A stretch of DNA of 64,000 nt from positions 1 to 64,000 of the forward strand of contig NZ_JAQMYP010000011.1 in NCBI RefSeq assembly GCF_028369295.1, read 5' to 3'. This DNA comes from Streptomyces sp. HD. GTDB taxonomy: Bacteria > Actinomycetota > Actinomycetes > Streptomycetales > Streptomycetaceae. The notes under the pieces were generated by a model that saw nothing but the letters and a program-made list of their open reading frames with translations, ran no database searches and was not told the DNA's origin. Positions 10,366 through 21,052 of the stretch are shown in pieces. How positions within the stretch are numbered: the first letter of the stretch is position 1; the number at the start of each line of letters is the position of its first letter. Both the position numbers and the translations under genes were made by a program.

Positions 10366-11324
10366 GTGGGAAGTTTCTGGTCACCGGTGGCGCGGGGTAC
10401 GTCGGCAGCGTGGTCGCGCAGCACCTGATCGAGGCGGGGGACGAGGTCGTCGTGCTCGACAACCTCTCCACCGGCTTCCGTGAGGGTGTGCCGTCCGGGG
10501 CGTCCTTCATCGAGGGCGACATCCGCGACGCCGCCAAGTGGCTGGACTCCTCCTTCGACGCGGTGCTGCACTTCGCCGCGTTCTCGCAGGTCGGCGAGTC
10601 GGTCGTGCGGCCCGAGAAGTACTGGGACAACAACGTCGGCGGCACCATGGCGCTGCTCGGCGCCATGCGCGAGGCCGGTGTGCGCAAGCTCGTCTTCTCC
10701 TCCACGGCAGCCACCTACGGCGAGCCCAAGGAGGTGCCGATCGTCGAGTCGGCGCCGACGCGGCCCACGAACCCCTACGGCGCCTCCAAGCTCGCCGTCG
10801 ACCACATGATCACCGGCGAGGCGGCGGCCCACGGCCTCGGTGCCGTGTCCCTGCGCTACTTCAACGTCGCGGGTGCCTACGGCGACTGCGGCGAGCGGCA
10901 CGACCCCGAGTCGCACCTCATCCCGCTCGTCCTCCAGGTCGCCCAGGGAAGGCGCGACGCGATCTCCGTGTTCGGCGACGACTACCCGACGCCGGACGGC
11001 ACCTGCGTGCGCGACTACATCCACGTCGCCGACCTGGCCGAGGCCCACCTGCTGGCGCTGAAGGCCGCCGCGCCGGGCGAACACCTCATCTGCAACCTCG
11101 GCAACGGCAACGGCTTCTCCGTCCGCGAGGTCATCGAGACCGTCCGGCAGGTCACCGGGCACCCGATCCCCGAGGTCGTGGCCCCGCGCCGGGGCGGCGA
11201 CCCGGCCGTCCTGGTCGCCTCCGCCGGCACCGCCCGCGAGCGGCTCGGCTGGAACCCGTCCCGCGCGGACCTCGCGGGCATCGTCGCGGATGCGTGGGAG
11301 TTCGCGCAGCGGCGCGGCAAGTAA
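10362..11324 (+). CDS. galE: UDP-glucose 4-epimerase
   Basis: A 320-aa extended short-chain dehydrogenase that interconverts UDP-galactose and UDP-glucose. The NAD-binding GGAGYVGS is at residues 8-15. The catalytic YxxxK is [11 protein letters not shown] near residue 143. [14 protein letters not shown] and the C-terminal [11 protein letters not shown] are typical of the family. It is translationally coupled to galT through an ATGA overlap, and galK follows after 100 bases. Confidence 0.96.
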   Translation: MSGKFLVTGGAGYVGSVVAQHLIEAGDEVVVLDNLSTGFREGVPSGASFIEGDIRDAAKWLDSSFDAVLHFAAFSQVGESVVRPEKYWDNNVGGTMALLGAMREAGVRKLVFSSTAATYGEPKEVPIVESAPTRPTNPYGASKLAVDHMITGEAAAHGLGAVSLRYFNVAGAYGDCGERHDPESHLIPLVLQVAQGRRDAISVFGDDYPTPDGTCVRDYIHVADLAEAHLLALKAAAPGEHLICNLGNGNGFSVREVIETVRQVTGHPIPEVVAPRRGGDPAVLVASAGTARERLGWNPSRADLAGIVADAWEFAQRRGK

Positions 11325-11424
11325 GTTCTACGGCCGGTACGGACGGCCGTAGGTTCCACGGCTGTTCGGCCGGTCAACTCACCGGTCGGGACGGCCGGTT
11401 CAGCAGGAAGGTCAGGGTCAGGGG

Positions 11425-12588
11425 ATGAGCGTCGACACGTCGGCCACGGTCGCCGAGCGGTTCGAGGAGCTGTACGGGGCCGCGCCGGAGGGGGTGTGGG
11501 CCGCGCCGGGCAGGGTCAACCTGATCGGCGAGCACACCGACTACAACGACGGCTTCGTCATGCCGTTCGCGCTGCCGCACACCGCGGTCGCGGCGGTCTC
11601 CCGGCGCGACGACGGCCTGCTGCGGCTGCACTCGGCGGACATCGAGGGCGGCATCGTGGAACTCCGCGTCGACGACCTGGCGCCCGAGTCGGACCGGAAC
11701 TGGACGGCGTACCCGGCGGGCGTGGTCTGGGCGCTGCGCCAGGCCGGGCACGCGGTGACCGGCGCCGACATCCACCTCGCCTCGACGGTCCCGGCGGGCG
11801 CGGGCCTGTCCTCGTCGGCGGCGCTGGAGGTCGTGGTCGCGCTCGCCCTGAGCGACCTGTACGACCTGGGCCTGAAGGGCTGGCAACTGGCCCGACTGTG
11901 CCAGCGCGCCGAGAACGTGTACGTCGGCGCCCCGGTCGGGATCATGGACCAGACGGCGTCCGCCTGCTGCCGGGCCGGCCACGCGCTCTTCCTCGACACC
12001 CGCGACCTCTCCCAGAAGCAGATCCCCTTCGACCTGGCGGCCGAGGGCATGCGCCTGCTGGTCGTCGACACCCAGGTCAAGCACTCCCACAGCGAGGGCG
12101 AGTACGGCAAGCGGCGCGCGGGCTGCGAGAAGGGCGCGGCACTGCTGGGCGTGGACGCGCTCCGCGACATCGCCTACGACGACCTGGACGCGGCCCTCGG
12201 CCGGCTCGGCGACGACGAGGAGGTGCGCCGCCTGGTGCGCCATGTCGTCACCGAGGACCAGCGCGTGGAGCGCGTCGTCGCCCTGCTGGAGTCGGGTGAG
12301 ACACGTGCGATCGGCCCGGTCCTGACCGAGGGGCACGCCTCGCTGCGGGACGACTTCCGCATCTCCTGCCCCGAGCTTGACCTGGTCGTGGACACGGCCC
12401 TGGCGGGCGGTGCGCTGGGCGCCCGGATGACGGGCGGCGGCTTCGGCGGCTCGGCGATCGTGCTGGCCGAGGAGGCGGACGTGGAGACCGTCACCAAGGC
12501 GGTCGAGGAAGCCTTCGCCGCGGCCGGGTACGCGGCGCCGCGGGTGTTCGGGGCGGTGCCGGCGGCGGGCGCGCGGCGCGTCGGCTGA
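11425..12588 (+). CDS. galK: Galactokinase
   Basis: A 387-aa GHMP-family kinase that phosphorylates galactose at C1, the entry step of the pathway. The galactokinase signature GRVNLIGEHTDYNDGF lies at residues ~28-43, the GHMP ATP-binding motif PAGAGLSSSAALEV near residue 127, and the third motif MTGGGFGGSAIVL near the C-terminus. ATG 11425 has AGGTCAGGG upstream. It is the last gene of the gal operon. The following 118 bases contain ATGG-rich short repeats and a convergent acetyltransferase gene. Confidence 0.97.
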   Translation: MSVDTSATVAERFEELYGAAPEGVWAAPGRVNLIGEHTDYNDGFVMPFALPHTAVAAVSRRDDGLLRLHSADIEGGIVELRVDDLAPESDRNWTAYPAGVVWALRQAGHAVTGADIHLASTVPAGAGLSSSAALEVVVALALSDLYDLGLKGWQLARLCQRAENVYVGAPVGIMDQTASACCRAGHALFLDTRDLSQKQIPFDLAAEGMRLLVVDTQVKHSHSEGEYGKRRAGCEKGAALLGVDALRDIAYDDLDAALGRLGDDEEVRRLVRHVVTEDQRVERVVALLESGETRAIGPVLTEGHASLRDDFRISCPELDLVVDTALAGGALGARMTGGGFGGSAIVLAEEADVETVTKAVEEAFAAAGYAAPRVFGAVPAAGARRVG

Positions 12589-12640
12589 CGCCGAGGAATG
12601 CGAGGTCATGGGGCCGAGGGCGGTGCCTTCAGTCCCGTAG

Positions 12641-12689
12641 ACCCATGACCCATGGCCCATGACCCATGGCCCATGGCCCTGACCATGGA
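12641..12689. repeat. Short tandem CCCATGR repeats
   Basis: Consecutive CCCATGA/CCCATGG units (about six, ending CCATGG) lie between the convergent galK and GNAT genes. Such slippage-type repeats are intergenic debris in many Streptomyces. No function is claimed. Confidence 0.7.
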
Positions 12690-12706
12690 CCTACGGATCC
12701 CGGGGA

Positions 12707-13159
12707 TCAGAGACGTTTGGTCAGTGTGTACTCGGTGATTCCCGGCGGATAGTCCGGAATCACACCCACCACGTCATACCCCTGCCTCTTGTAGAACTCG
12801 GGCGCCTGGAAGTCCCAGGTCTCCAGGCGTACGGCCGTGCAGCCCCGCTCGTCGCGGGCGACGCGTTCCGCGTGGGCGAGCAATCGCGAACCGAGACCGG
12901 CACCGCGCAGGCGTTCGTCGACCCAGAGGTAGGTGACGTGCAGCCAGCTGGTCCAGGTGTGACCGACCAGTCCGCCGGCCAGGGCGTCTGAGTCGTCCAG
13001 CGCCCAGACCTGGAGCGGAAGTTCGCGTTCACCTGGGGTTCCGCGCAGGGCGCGCAGGATCGGGGAGGCCGCCGTATTGGTGTCCCGCAGCCGGCGGCGG
13101 AGCAGATCCTGGCGCGATTTATCGACTTCTGTCTCCAGACGAAACATGCGGCTCACCAT
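12707..13159 (-). CDS. GNAT-family N-acetyltransferase
   Basis: A protein of about 150 aa with a GNAT fold. The acetyl-CoA binding segment is VDERLRGAGLGSRLLAHAER (the R/Q-x-x-G-x-G/A loop), followed by RLETWDFQAPEFYKRQGYDVV, the usual beta6-alpha4 region that includes the FYKRQGY motif. Substrate unknown. The start is uncertain: ATG at 13159 (reads MVSRMFRLETEV), ATG at 13147 (MFRLETEV, with GGTGAG 4 bases upstream) and a TTG at 13186 are all in frame. It is convergent with galK and divergent from the LuxR regulator at 13431. Confidence 0.85.
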   Translation of the reverse strand: MVSRMFRLETEVDKSRQDLLRRRLRDTNTAASPILRALRGTPGERELPLQVWALDDSDALAGGLVGHTWTSWLHVTYLWVDERLRGAGLGSRLLAHAERVARDERGCTAVRLETWDFQAPEFYKRQGYDVVGVIPDYPPGITEYTLTKRL

Positions 13160-13216
13160 AAACGCGCTGGACAACCAGTTCTGCAAATTACCTTCCGCTC
13201 GTGCCCCCCGGCCGTA

Positions 13217-13257
13217 CCCTGATGAACAGCACCGGTGGGGGCCGGTGCTGATCAGGG
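13217..13257. other. Long imperfect hairpin between GNAT and LuxR-type gene
   Basis: CCCTGAT-gaa-CAGCACCGG pairs with CCGGTGCTG-ATCAGGG around a six-base loop. This is a 16-bp stem with a three-base bulge. It lies about 60 bases upstream of the GNAT start and 174 bases upstream of the regulator start, so it is either an operator-like dyad or a structured leader. No T-run accompanies it. Confidence 0.6.
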
Positions 13258-13430
13258 GGCGAGACAGGTCGGGTACGACGCCCGAAGTGGGGGTAGCTGT
13301 TCATGCACGGCGGCGGCCGTGCGGCCATCCGTGCTTCGGGCGCCGTGCCCGCGACGTTGTTCGTCTCCCGGTGTCGTCCTTTGACGATGGGGTATCCCCT
13401 GCTCTTCGAGAGCTTGGGGAAGGGGGTTTC

Positions 13431-14204
13431 GTGGTTCGCATCCGAGTCCTGGTCGTCGACGACCATCGCATCTTCGCCGAGTCGCTCGCCGCTGCCCTGG
13501 CGGCCGAGCCCGACGTCGACGTCTCCGCCGCGGGCAGTGGTCCAGCCGCGTTGCGCAGCCTGGAGCGGGCGGCAGCCGAGGGGCGGCGCTTCGATGTGCT
13601 GCTCGTCGACGCCGATCTGGGCGGCAATGTGCCGGGAGTCCGGCCCGCCGTGCCCGTCCAGGAGGTGGGCGAGGACGGGCTGGTCGACGGCATCTCGCTG
13701 GTCGCCGGGGTCCGTTCCGGGCAGCCGGCCGTACGGATAGTCGTTCTCGCCGAGAAGGACGATCCGCGCCGGGCGGCGCTCGCCCTGCAGGCCGGGGCGT
13801 CCGGGTGGGTGGCCAAGGACTGCTCGCTGTCCCGGCTGCTCACCGTCATCCGCGGGGTCCTGCGCGAGGAGACGCATCTGCCGCCCGCCCTGCTCACGGG
13901 GGTGTTGCGGGAGCTGACGGCGGCCCGCAAGCACCGCACCGAGAGCGAGCGGCTGGTGGAGTCGCTGACGCCGCGCGAGCGGGAGGTCCTGCGCTGCATG
14001 GTGGCCGGCCTGGGGCGCAAGGCGGTCGCCGAGCGCCTGTATCTCTCCCCGCACACGGTCCGCACCCACATGCAGAACGTCCTCGGCAAGCTCGGAGTCC
14101 ACTCGACACTGGCCGCGGTCGCGCTGGCGCGGCGGGCCGGGGTGGGCCCCGTCGACCTGGGCCCCACCGGACGGATCATCCCGGAGGAAAGCAGCAGCGC
14201 CTGA
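13431..14204 (+). CDS. LuxR/NarL-family response regulator
   Basis: A 257-aa response regulator. The receiver has D10-D11, the phosphoacceptor D60 (FDVLLVDADLGG) and the conserved lysine (GWVAKD). An insertion of roughly 20 residues after D60 (GNVPGVRPAVPVQEVGEDG) is unusual. The C-terminal LuxR helix-turn-helix is LTPREREVLRCMVAG to HTVRTHMQNVLGKLGV. GTG 13431 was chosen because GGGGAAGGGGG precedes it and the receiver begins there. The frame is open further upstream without family similarity. It is an orphan: no histidine kinase is adjacent. It is related to the degenerate regulator at 6287. Confidence 0.92.
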   Translation: MVRIRVLVVDDHRIFAESLAAALAAEPDVDVSAAGSGPAALRSLERAAAEGRRFDVLLVDADLGGNVPGVRPAVPVQEVGEDGLVDGISLVAGVRSGQPAVRIVVLAEKDDPRRAALALQAGASGWVAKDCSLSRLLTVIRGVLREETHLPPALLTGVLRELTAARKHRTESERLVESLTPREREVLRCMVAGLGRKAVAERLYLSPHTVRTHMQNVLGKLGVHSTLAAVALARRAGVGPVDLGPTGRIIPEESSSA

Positions 14205-14220
14205 TCAACACCGCCGAGCG

Positions 14221-14291
14221 GCGACGCCCCAAAGGGGCGCGGGGCGTTGTCAATCTGCGGCTCCGCCGCGCGGGCGCGACCAGCCACGATG
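14221..14291 (-). repeat. Dispersed Streptomyces repeat, second copy (inverted)
   Basis: Read on the minus strand this contains CGTGGCTGGTCGCGC, then a GCGGCGGAGCCGCAGA hairpin, then CCCCGCGCCCC. It shares its core with the plus-strand copy at about 2005-2069. Immediately after it (14303-14360) are short direct repeats of the type ACCACGGCACGACC. Confidence 0.65.
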
Positions 14292-14382
14292 GTGCCGCAG
14301 CCGACCCACGACCCACCACGGCACGACCGATCACGGCACGACCCACCACGGCACGACCCGCCCGGCTCTCCCAGCGGAGCGT

Positions 14383-14880
14383 CTAGCCGGGGATGTTGTC
14401 GAACGGGGCGGTCAGCTGGCGCAGCAGGCCGGCCAGTTCGCCCCGTTGGGCGCGGGACAGCTCCGCGAGGATCGCGCGCTCCTGGTCGAGCAGGCCGGCG
14501 AGCGCCTGGTCGGCGCGGTCGCGGCCCTCGTCGGTCAGCCGGACCAGCACACCGCGCCGGTCGCTGGGGTCGGGGAGGCGCTCCACCAGGCCCTTCTTGG
14601 CCAGGCGGTCGATGCGGTTGGTCATCGTGCCGGAGGTGACCAGGGTCTGCGTCAGCAGCTGTCCCGGGGAGAGCTGATACGGCGTTCCCGCGCGCCGGAG
14701 CGCGGTCAGCACGTCGAACTCCCAGGGCTCCAGGCTGTGCTCGGAGAAGGCCAGCCGGCGTGCGCGGTCCAGATGCCGGGCCAGTCTGCTGACCCGGCTG
14801 AGTACCTCCAGCGGCTCCACGTCGAGGTCCGGGCGCTCCCGGCGCCACGCTGCGACCAGCCGATCGACCTCGTCCTCCAT
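14383..14880 (-). CDS. MarR-family transcriptional regulator
   Basis: A 165-aa winged-helix dimer-type regulator. The DNA-binding core runs from WEFDVLTALRRAG through SGTMTNRIDRLAKKGLVER to the wing DPSDRRGVLVRLTDEGR. The C-terminal helices form the dimer interface. ATG 14880 (MEDEVDRLVAAW) fits the family. The frame extends to 14979 but then overlaps the methyltransferase start. It is divergent from that methyltransferase gene and shares with it a 98-base region containing a perfect 14-bp palindrome, so autoregulation plus control of the methyltransferase is likely (inference). Confidence 0.93.
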   Translation of the reverse strand: MEDEVDRLVAAWRRERPDLDVEPLEVLSRVSRLARHLDRARRLAFSEHSLEPWEFDVLTALRRAGTPYQLSPGQLLTQTLVTSGTMTNRIDRLAKKGLVERLPDPSDRRGVLVRLTDEGRDRADQALAGLLDQERAILAELSRAQRGELAGLLRQLTAPFDNIPG

Positions 14881-14915
14881 GGCGATCAGTGTAGTGGTTG
14901 TGTCGACATGAAGTC

Positions 14916-14929
14916 TCTTGACGTCAAGA
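14916..14929. promoter_or_regulatory. MarR-type operator palindrome
   Basis: TCTTGACGTCAAGA is a perfect 14-bp palindrome midway between the divergent MarR gene (start 14880) and the methyltransferase gene (start 14979). TTGA-centred palindromes of this form are typical MarR-family operators in actinobacteria. Confidence 0.8.
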
Positions 14930-14978
14930 TATATGTCGGGGCAGGCTGGAGGGCGAGGAGAGACAGGAGGCCCCGCCA

Positions 14979-15788
14979 ATGTCCACTACCGCCACCCCCA
15001 CCTGGGACCCGGCCCAGTACCTGCGTCACGCCGGCCACCGCGCCCGCCCCTTCATCGACCTGCTGGCCCGCGTCCCCGACCTTCCCGGCGACCGCCCGCG
15101 CATCGCCGACCTCGGCTGCGGCCCCGGCAATGTCACCGCCCTGCTGGCCGAACGCTGGCCCACCGCGCACATCACCGGTCACGACAACTCGGTCGAGATG
15201 CTGGACCGGGCACATGTCGAGCACGAGGGCCCGACCGCGGGCGGCGGCCGCCTCGACTTCGCCCCCGCCGACGTACGGACCTGGACGCCGGGGGAGCCGT
15301 ACGACCTGATCATCAGCAACGCCACGCTCCAGTGGGTGCCGGACCATGTGGAGCGTTTCGGCGCCTGGGTGAAGGGGCTGCGCCCCGGCGGCACCTTCGC
15401 CTTCCAGGTCCCCGGAAACTTCGACGCCCCGAGCCACCGCCTGATGCGCACCCTCGCGCCCCGGTACGGCCTGGCCGACACCCTGCGCCATGAGGACGCC
15501 GTGCTCACCCCGCAGACCTACCTGGCGCGGCTGGCCGACCTGGGCTGCGTCGCCGACGTCTGGGAGACGACGTACGTCCATCTCCTGACCGGCGAGGATC
15601 CGGTGCTGGACTGGGTGAAGGGCACGGGTCTGCGGCCGGTCCTGACCGCGCTCGCCGACGACCCCGCCCGGCGAGAGGCCTTCCTGGCCGAGTACCGGGC
15701 CGCCCTGCGTGAGGCCTATCCGGCCGGTGCGCACGGCACGCCGTTCCCGTTCCGCCGGATCTTCGCCGTGGCCCGCAAGGAGGCGTGA
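14979..15788 (+). CDS. tam: Trans-aconitate 2-methyltransferase-like SAM methyltransferase
   Basis: A 269-aa class I SAM-dependent methyltransferase. Motif I is IADLGCGPGNVTALL near residue 45. The acidic ribose-binding segment GHDNSVEMLDRA, the FAPADVRTW motif and NATLQWVPDH are the usual Tam landmarks (NAxLQWVPDH). It would methylate trans-aconitate, a spontaneous isomer that inhibits aconitase. ATG 14979 has GGAGAGACAGGAGG upstream. It is divergent from the MarR gene, and its stop overlaps by one base the start of a truncated glyoxalase remnant. Confidence 0.92.
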   Translation: MSTTATPTWDPAQYLRHAGHRARPFIDLLARVPDLPGDRPRIADLGCGPGNVTALLAERWPTAHITGHDNSVEMLDRAHVEHEGPTAGGGRLDFAPADVRTWTPGEPYDLIISNATLQWVPDHVERFGAWVKGLRPGGTFAFQVPGNFDAPSHRLMRTLAPRYGLADTLRHEDAVLTPQTYLARLADLGCVADVWETTYVHLLTGEDPVLDWVKGTGLRPVLTALADDPARREAFLAEYRAALREAYPAGAHGTPFPFRRIFAVARKEA

Positions 15789-15910
15789 TGATCAGTGCCG
15801 TGGACCATGTCCAGCTCTGGGACGAGAACCTGCCGGGGCACCGGCGTTTCTACTCGTACGACCCCGTGGGCAACCGGCTGGAGTTCCTGGAGCCGCTTGA
15901 CGCTGTTTGA
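15788..15910 (+). pseudogene. Glyoxalase/VOC-family gene reduced by an in-frame internal deletion
   Basis: A 40-codon open frame. Its first ten residues (MISAVDHVQL) match the start of glyoxalase/bleomycin-resistance (VOC) proteins. The rest (WDENLPGHRRFYSYDPVGNR then LEFLEPL) matches the C-terminal metal-site strand of the same family. Full-length members are about 120 aa, so roughly 80 internal codons are missing while the reading frame is intact. ATG overlaps the tam stop (TGATG). It cannot form a complete VOC fold. It is either a decaying gene or a residual microprotein. Confidence 0.75.
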
Positions 15911-15974
15911 GCGCGGCGGCGCAGGGTCACCCGCTGAGGGACAGCGACGTCGAACCTTGCGAGGAGCCAGGAAC

Positions 15975-16148
15975 ATGGCGAAGGAAGAGAAGGCCAGGGC
16001 CAAGAAGGAGCAGGTCAAGGGCAAGGCCAAGGAAGCGATGGGCCGCATGGTCGGCAACGAGCAGATGACCGCCGAAGGCAAGGCCGAGCAGGTGAAGGGC
16101 GACGCACGCCAGGCGAAGGAGAAGGGCAAGGACACCTTCCGGCACTGA
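15975..16148 (+). CDS. CsbD-family small stress protein
   Basis: A 57-aa, lysine/glutamate-rich helical protein. The pattern KEQVKGKAKEAMGRMVGNEQ, then AEGKAEQVKGDARQAKEKGK, is the CsbD repeat found in general-stress proteins under alternative sigma factors. ATG 15975 has GAGGAG 9-14 bases upstream. It is a free-standing gene with no obvious partner. Molecular role unknown. Confidence 0.88.
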   Translation: MAKEEKARAKKEQVKGKAKEAMGRMVGNEQMTAEGKAEQVKGDARQAKEKGKDTFRH

Positions 16149-16230
16149 CTTCCGGCACTGATCTCAGGCACTGATCTCAGGCACTGAGCGTGCCAGGCGC
16201 CCCGGGCTCGCCGCAGCGGCGCCCGGGGCG

Positions 16231-16908
16231 TCAGTTCTTTCGGCGCCCTATCAAGTGCGGCTTCGCCTCCAGCCCGTCCAGCCCGTGCCACGCCAGATTC
16301 ACCAGATGCGCCGCCACCTCGGCCTTCTTCGGGCGGCGCACGTCCAGCCACCACTGGCCGGTCAGGGCGACCATCCCGACCAGGGCCTGCGCGTAGAGCG
16401 GGGCCAGCTTGGGGTCGAAGCCGCGGCTCTTGAACTCGCGGCCCAGGATGTCCTCCACCTGGGTGGCGATGTCCGAGATCAGGGAGGCGAAGGACCCCGT
16501 CGACTGGGGGATGGGCGAGTCACGGACCAGGATGCGGAAGCCGTCCGTGTACTCCTCGATGTAGTCGAGGAGCGCGAAGGCCGCCTGTTCGCACAGCTCA
16601 CGCGGGTGCCCGGCGGTCAGCGAGCTGGTCACCATGTCCAGCAGGCGGCGCATCTCGCGGTCCACCACCACCGCGTACAGCCCCTCCTTGCCGCCGAAGT
16701 GCTCGTACACCACCGGCTTGGAGACACCCGCCTTCGCGGCGATCTCCTCCACCGACGTGCCCTCGAAGCCCTTCGCGGCGAAAAGGGTGCGACCGATCTC
16801 CAGCAGCTGCTGGCGACGCTCCGCACCGGTCATCCGGGTACGGCGCGTCCGCCGCTGCTTCTCATTGCCGGGGGTGCTGCTGGAGTCGGTCGCCACGGCG
16901 TCAATCAT
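16231..16908 (-). CDS. TetR-family regulator coupled to the desaturase
   Basis: A 225-aa protein with an N-terminal TetR helix-turn-helix (RRQQLLEIGRTLFAAKGFEG through VEEIAAKAGVSKPVVYEHFG) preceded by a basic Arg-rich tail. The C-terminal helical domain presumably binds an acyl ligand. Its ATG overlaps the stop of the desaturase gene by 4 bases, so the two are one operon and the regulator most likely controls fatty-acid desaturation (inference). Candidate operators lie upstream of the desaturase at 17983-18023. Confidence 0.93.
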   Translation of the reverse strand: MIDAVATDSSSTPGNEKQRRTRRTRMTGAERRQQLLEIGRTLFAAKGFEGTSVEEIAAKAGVSKPVVYEHFGGKEGLYAVVVDREMRRLLDMVTSSLTAGHPRELCEQAAFALLDYIEEYTDGFRILVRDSPIPQSTGSFASLISDIATQVEDILGREFKSRGFDPKLAPLYAQALVGMVALTGQWWLDVRRPKKAEVAAHLVNLAWHGLDGLEAKPHLIGRRKN

Positions 16909-17915
16909 GCCGCCTTTGCAGGCTCCTTCCGGCGCCGGGAGCCGCCTTCCTCGGTGTTCCGGCGCGAATCGATACGCGAGCGTGACGGCCAGCGCACGTC
17001 AGAGGCCCAGCCGAGCATCTCGAACCAGCGGATGATCCGCGCCGAGGAGTCGATCTGCCCGCGCTCCACACCGTGCCGCGCGGAGGTCGGGTCGGCGTGG
17101 TGCAGGTTGTGCCAGGACTCGCCGCACGACAGCACCGCCAGCCACCACACGTTGCCCGAACGGTCACGCGACTTGAACGGCCGCTTGCCCACCGCGTGGC
17201 AGATCGAGTTGATCGACCACGTGACGTGGTGCAGCAGGGCCACTCGCACCAGTGAGCCCCAGAAGAAGCCGGTGAACGCGCCCCACCAGGACATCGTCAC
17301 CAGACCGCCGATCACGCCGGGCAGCGCCAGCGACAGCATCGTCCAGTAGATGAAATGGCGGGAGATCGCACGGATCGCCGGGTCCTTGACCAGATCCGGC
17401 GCGTACTTGTCCTGCGGCGTCTGCTCCTCGTCGAACATCCAGCCGATGTGCGCCCACCACAGGCCCTTCATCAGGGCCGGGAGGGTCTCGCCGAAACGCC
17501 ACGGAGAGTGCGGGTCGCCCTCCGCGTCCGAGAACTTGTGATGCTTGCGGTGGTCGGCCACCCAGCGGACGATCGGGCCCTCGACCGCCAGGGAGCCCGC
17601 GATCGCCAGCGCGATCCGCAGAGGACGGTTGGCCTTGAAGGAGCCATGGGTGAAGTAGCGGTGGAAGCCGACCGTGATGCCGTGACAGCCCAGGAAGTAG
17701 AAGAACACCATCAGGCCGAGGTCGAGCCAGCTCACTCCCCACCCCCAGCCCAGCGGCACCGCTGCGACGAGAGCGAGGAAGGGGACGGTGATGAAGAGGA
17801 GGAGCGCGATCTGCTCGATCGACCGCTTCTTCTCGCCACCCAGCGTGGCGGAGGAGATCAGGGTGTCGTCGTTCGCCTGCGGGGCGTCTTCGATCACATC
17901 GGGGCTTGTGGTCAT
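16905..17915 (-). CDS. Acyl-CoA/acyl-lipid delta-9 type fatty acid desaturase
   Basis: A 336-aa membrane di-iron desaturase. The three histidine boxes are visible: GFHRYFTHGS near residue 83, WVADHRKHHKFSD near residue 120, and ESWHNLHHADPTS near residue 270. Hydrophobic segments such as IALLLFITVPFLALVAAVPL separate them. It introduces double bonds into membrane fatty acids with oxygen and an electron donor. ATG 17915 (MTTSPDVIEDAP) was chosen. The frame continues upstream into the operator-rich region without family similarity. It is co-transcribed with the TetR gene that follows. Confidence 0.94.
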   Translation of the reverse strand: MTTSPDVIEDAPQANDDTLISSATLGGEKKRSIEQIALLLFITVPFLALVAAVPLGWGWGVSWLDLGLMVFFYFLGCHGITVGFHRYFTHGSFKANRPLRIALAIAGSLAVEGPIVRWVADHRKHHKFSDAEGDPHSPWRFGETLPALMKGLWWAHIGWMFDEEQTPQDKYAPDLVKDPAIRAISRHFIYWTMLSLALPGVIGGLVTMSWWGAFTGFFWGSLVRVALLHHVTWSINSICHAVGKRPFKSRDRSGNVWWLAVLSCGESWHNLHHADPTSARHGVERGQIDSSARIIRWFEMLGWASDVRWPSRSRIDSRRNTEEGGSRRRKEPAKAA

Positions 17916-18221
17916 GGGCGTCCCCTGTGGGGTCGAGGGTTTTGGCAGGTGCCGGGGTCGCGGGAACTGTTCCCAGGTTCCGTTACGACGGTGCCTACGG
18001 TTCCGTAACCTACGGCGTCGTAAGTATGGCAGTGCGTCGCCCGGCAGCAAGAGCCCGAGAGACTGCGCGTCCTTATGGACACCTATCCTTGGAGTCGGTC
18101 GGACAGCGCGGTCCGCTCTGATTTCTTCCCGGATGCCAGGAGCCGTATGCGGCACCCGCCGCGCGGCACCGGGGCCGGGTTCCCTCCCAGACGAGCTTCA
18201 ACACTGCAAGGAGCCGCACCT
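17916..18221. other. Divergent promoter region of desaturase and ppc
   Basis: 306 bases without a gene between the divergent desaturase and ppc starts. Positions 17976-18024 hold the direct repeat GGTTCCGT and several dyads (annotated separately). The ppc ribosome site AAGGAG is at 18208-18213. The remainder shows no structure I can interpret. Confidence 0.6.
17983..18023. promoter_or_regulatory. Cluster of TetR-type operator dyads upstream of the desaturase operon
   Basis: TTACGACG (17983-17990) is inverted as CGTCGTAA (18016-18023). Between them TACGG-TT-CCGTA (17996-18007) forms a second dyad, and GGTTCCGT is directly repeated. These lie about 70-110 bases upstream of the desaturase start. 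This fits binding by the co-encoded TetR regulator, which is an inference. Confidence 0.6.
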
Positions 18222-20963
<2,742 letters not shown>

Positions 20964-20998
20964 CCAGGCCCAGAAGGCCCAGAAGGCCCAGAAAAAGA

Positions 20999-21035
20999 GG
21001 GTGCCCCCGTGCTTCGTACGAGCACGGGGGCACCC
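20999..21035. terminator. Bidirectional terminator between ppc and the LAETG protein gene
   Basis: A perfect 15-bp stem (GGGTGCCCCCGTGCT with AGCACGGGGGCACCC) and a 7-base loop, preceded by AAAAA on the plus strand. It serves both convergent genes. Three CCCAGAAGG repeats lie just before it (about 20968-20991). Confidence 0.88.
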
Positions 21036-21052
21036 TTGGTCTCTACCGGCCG

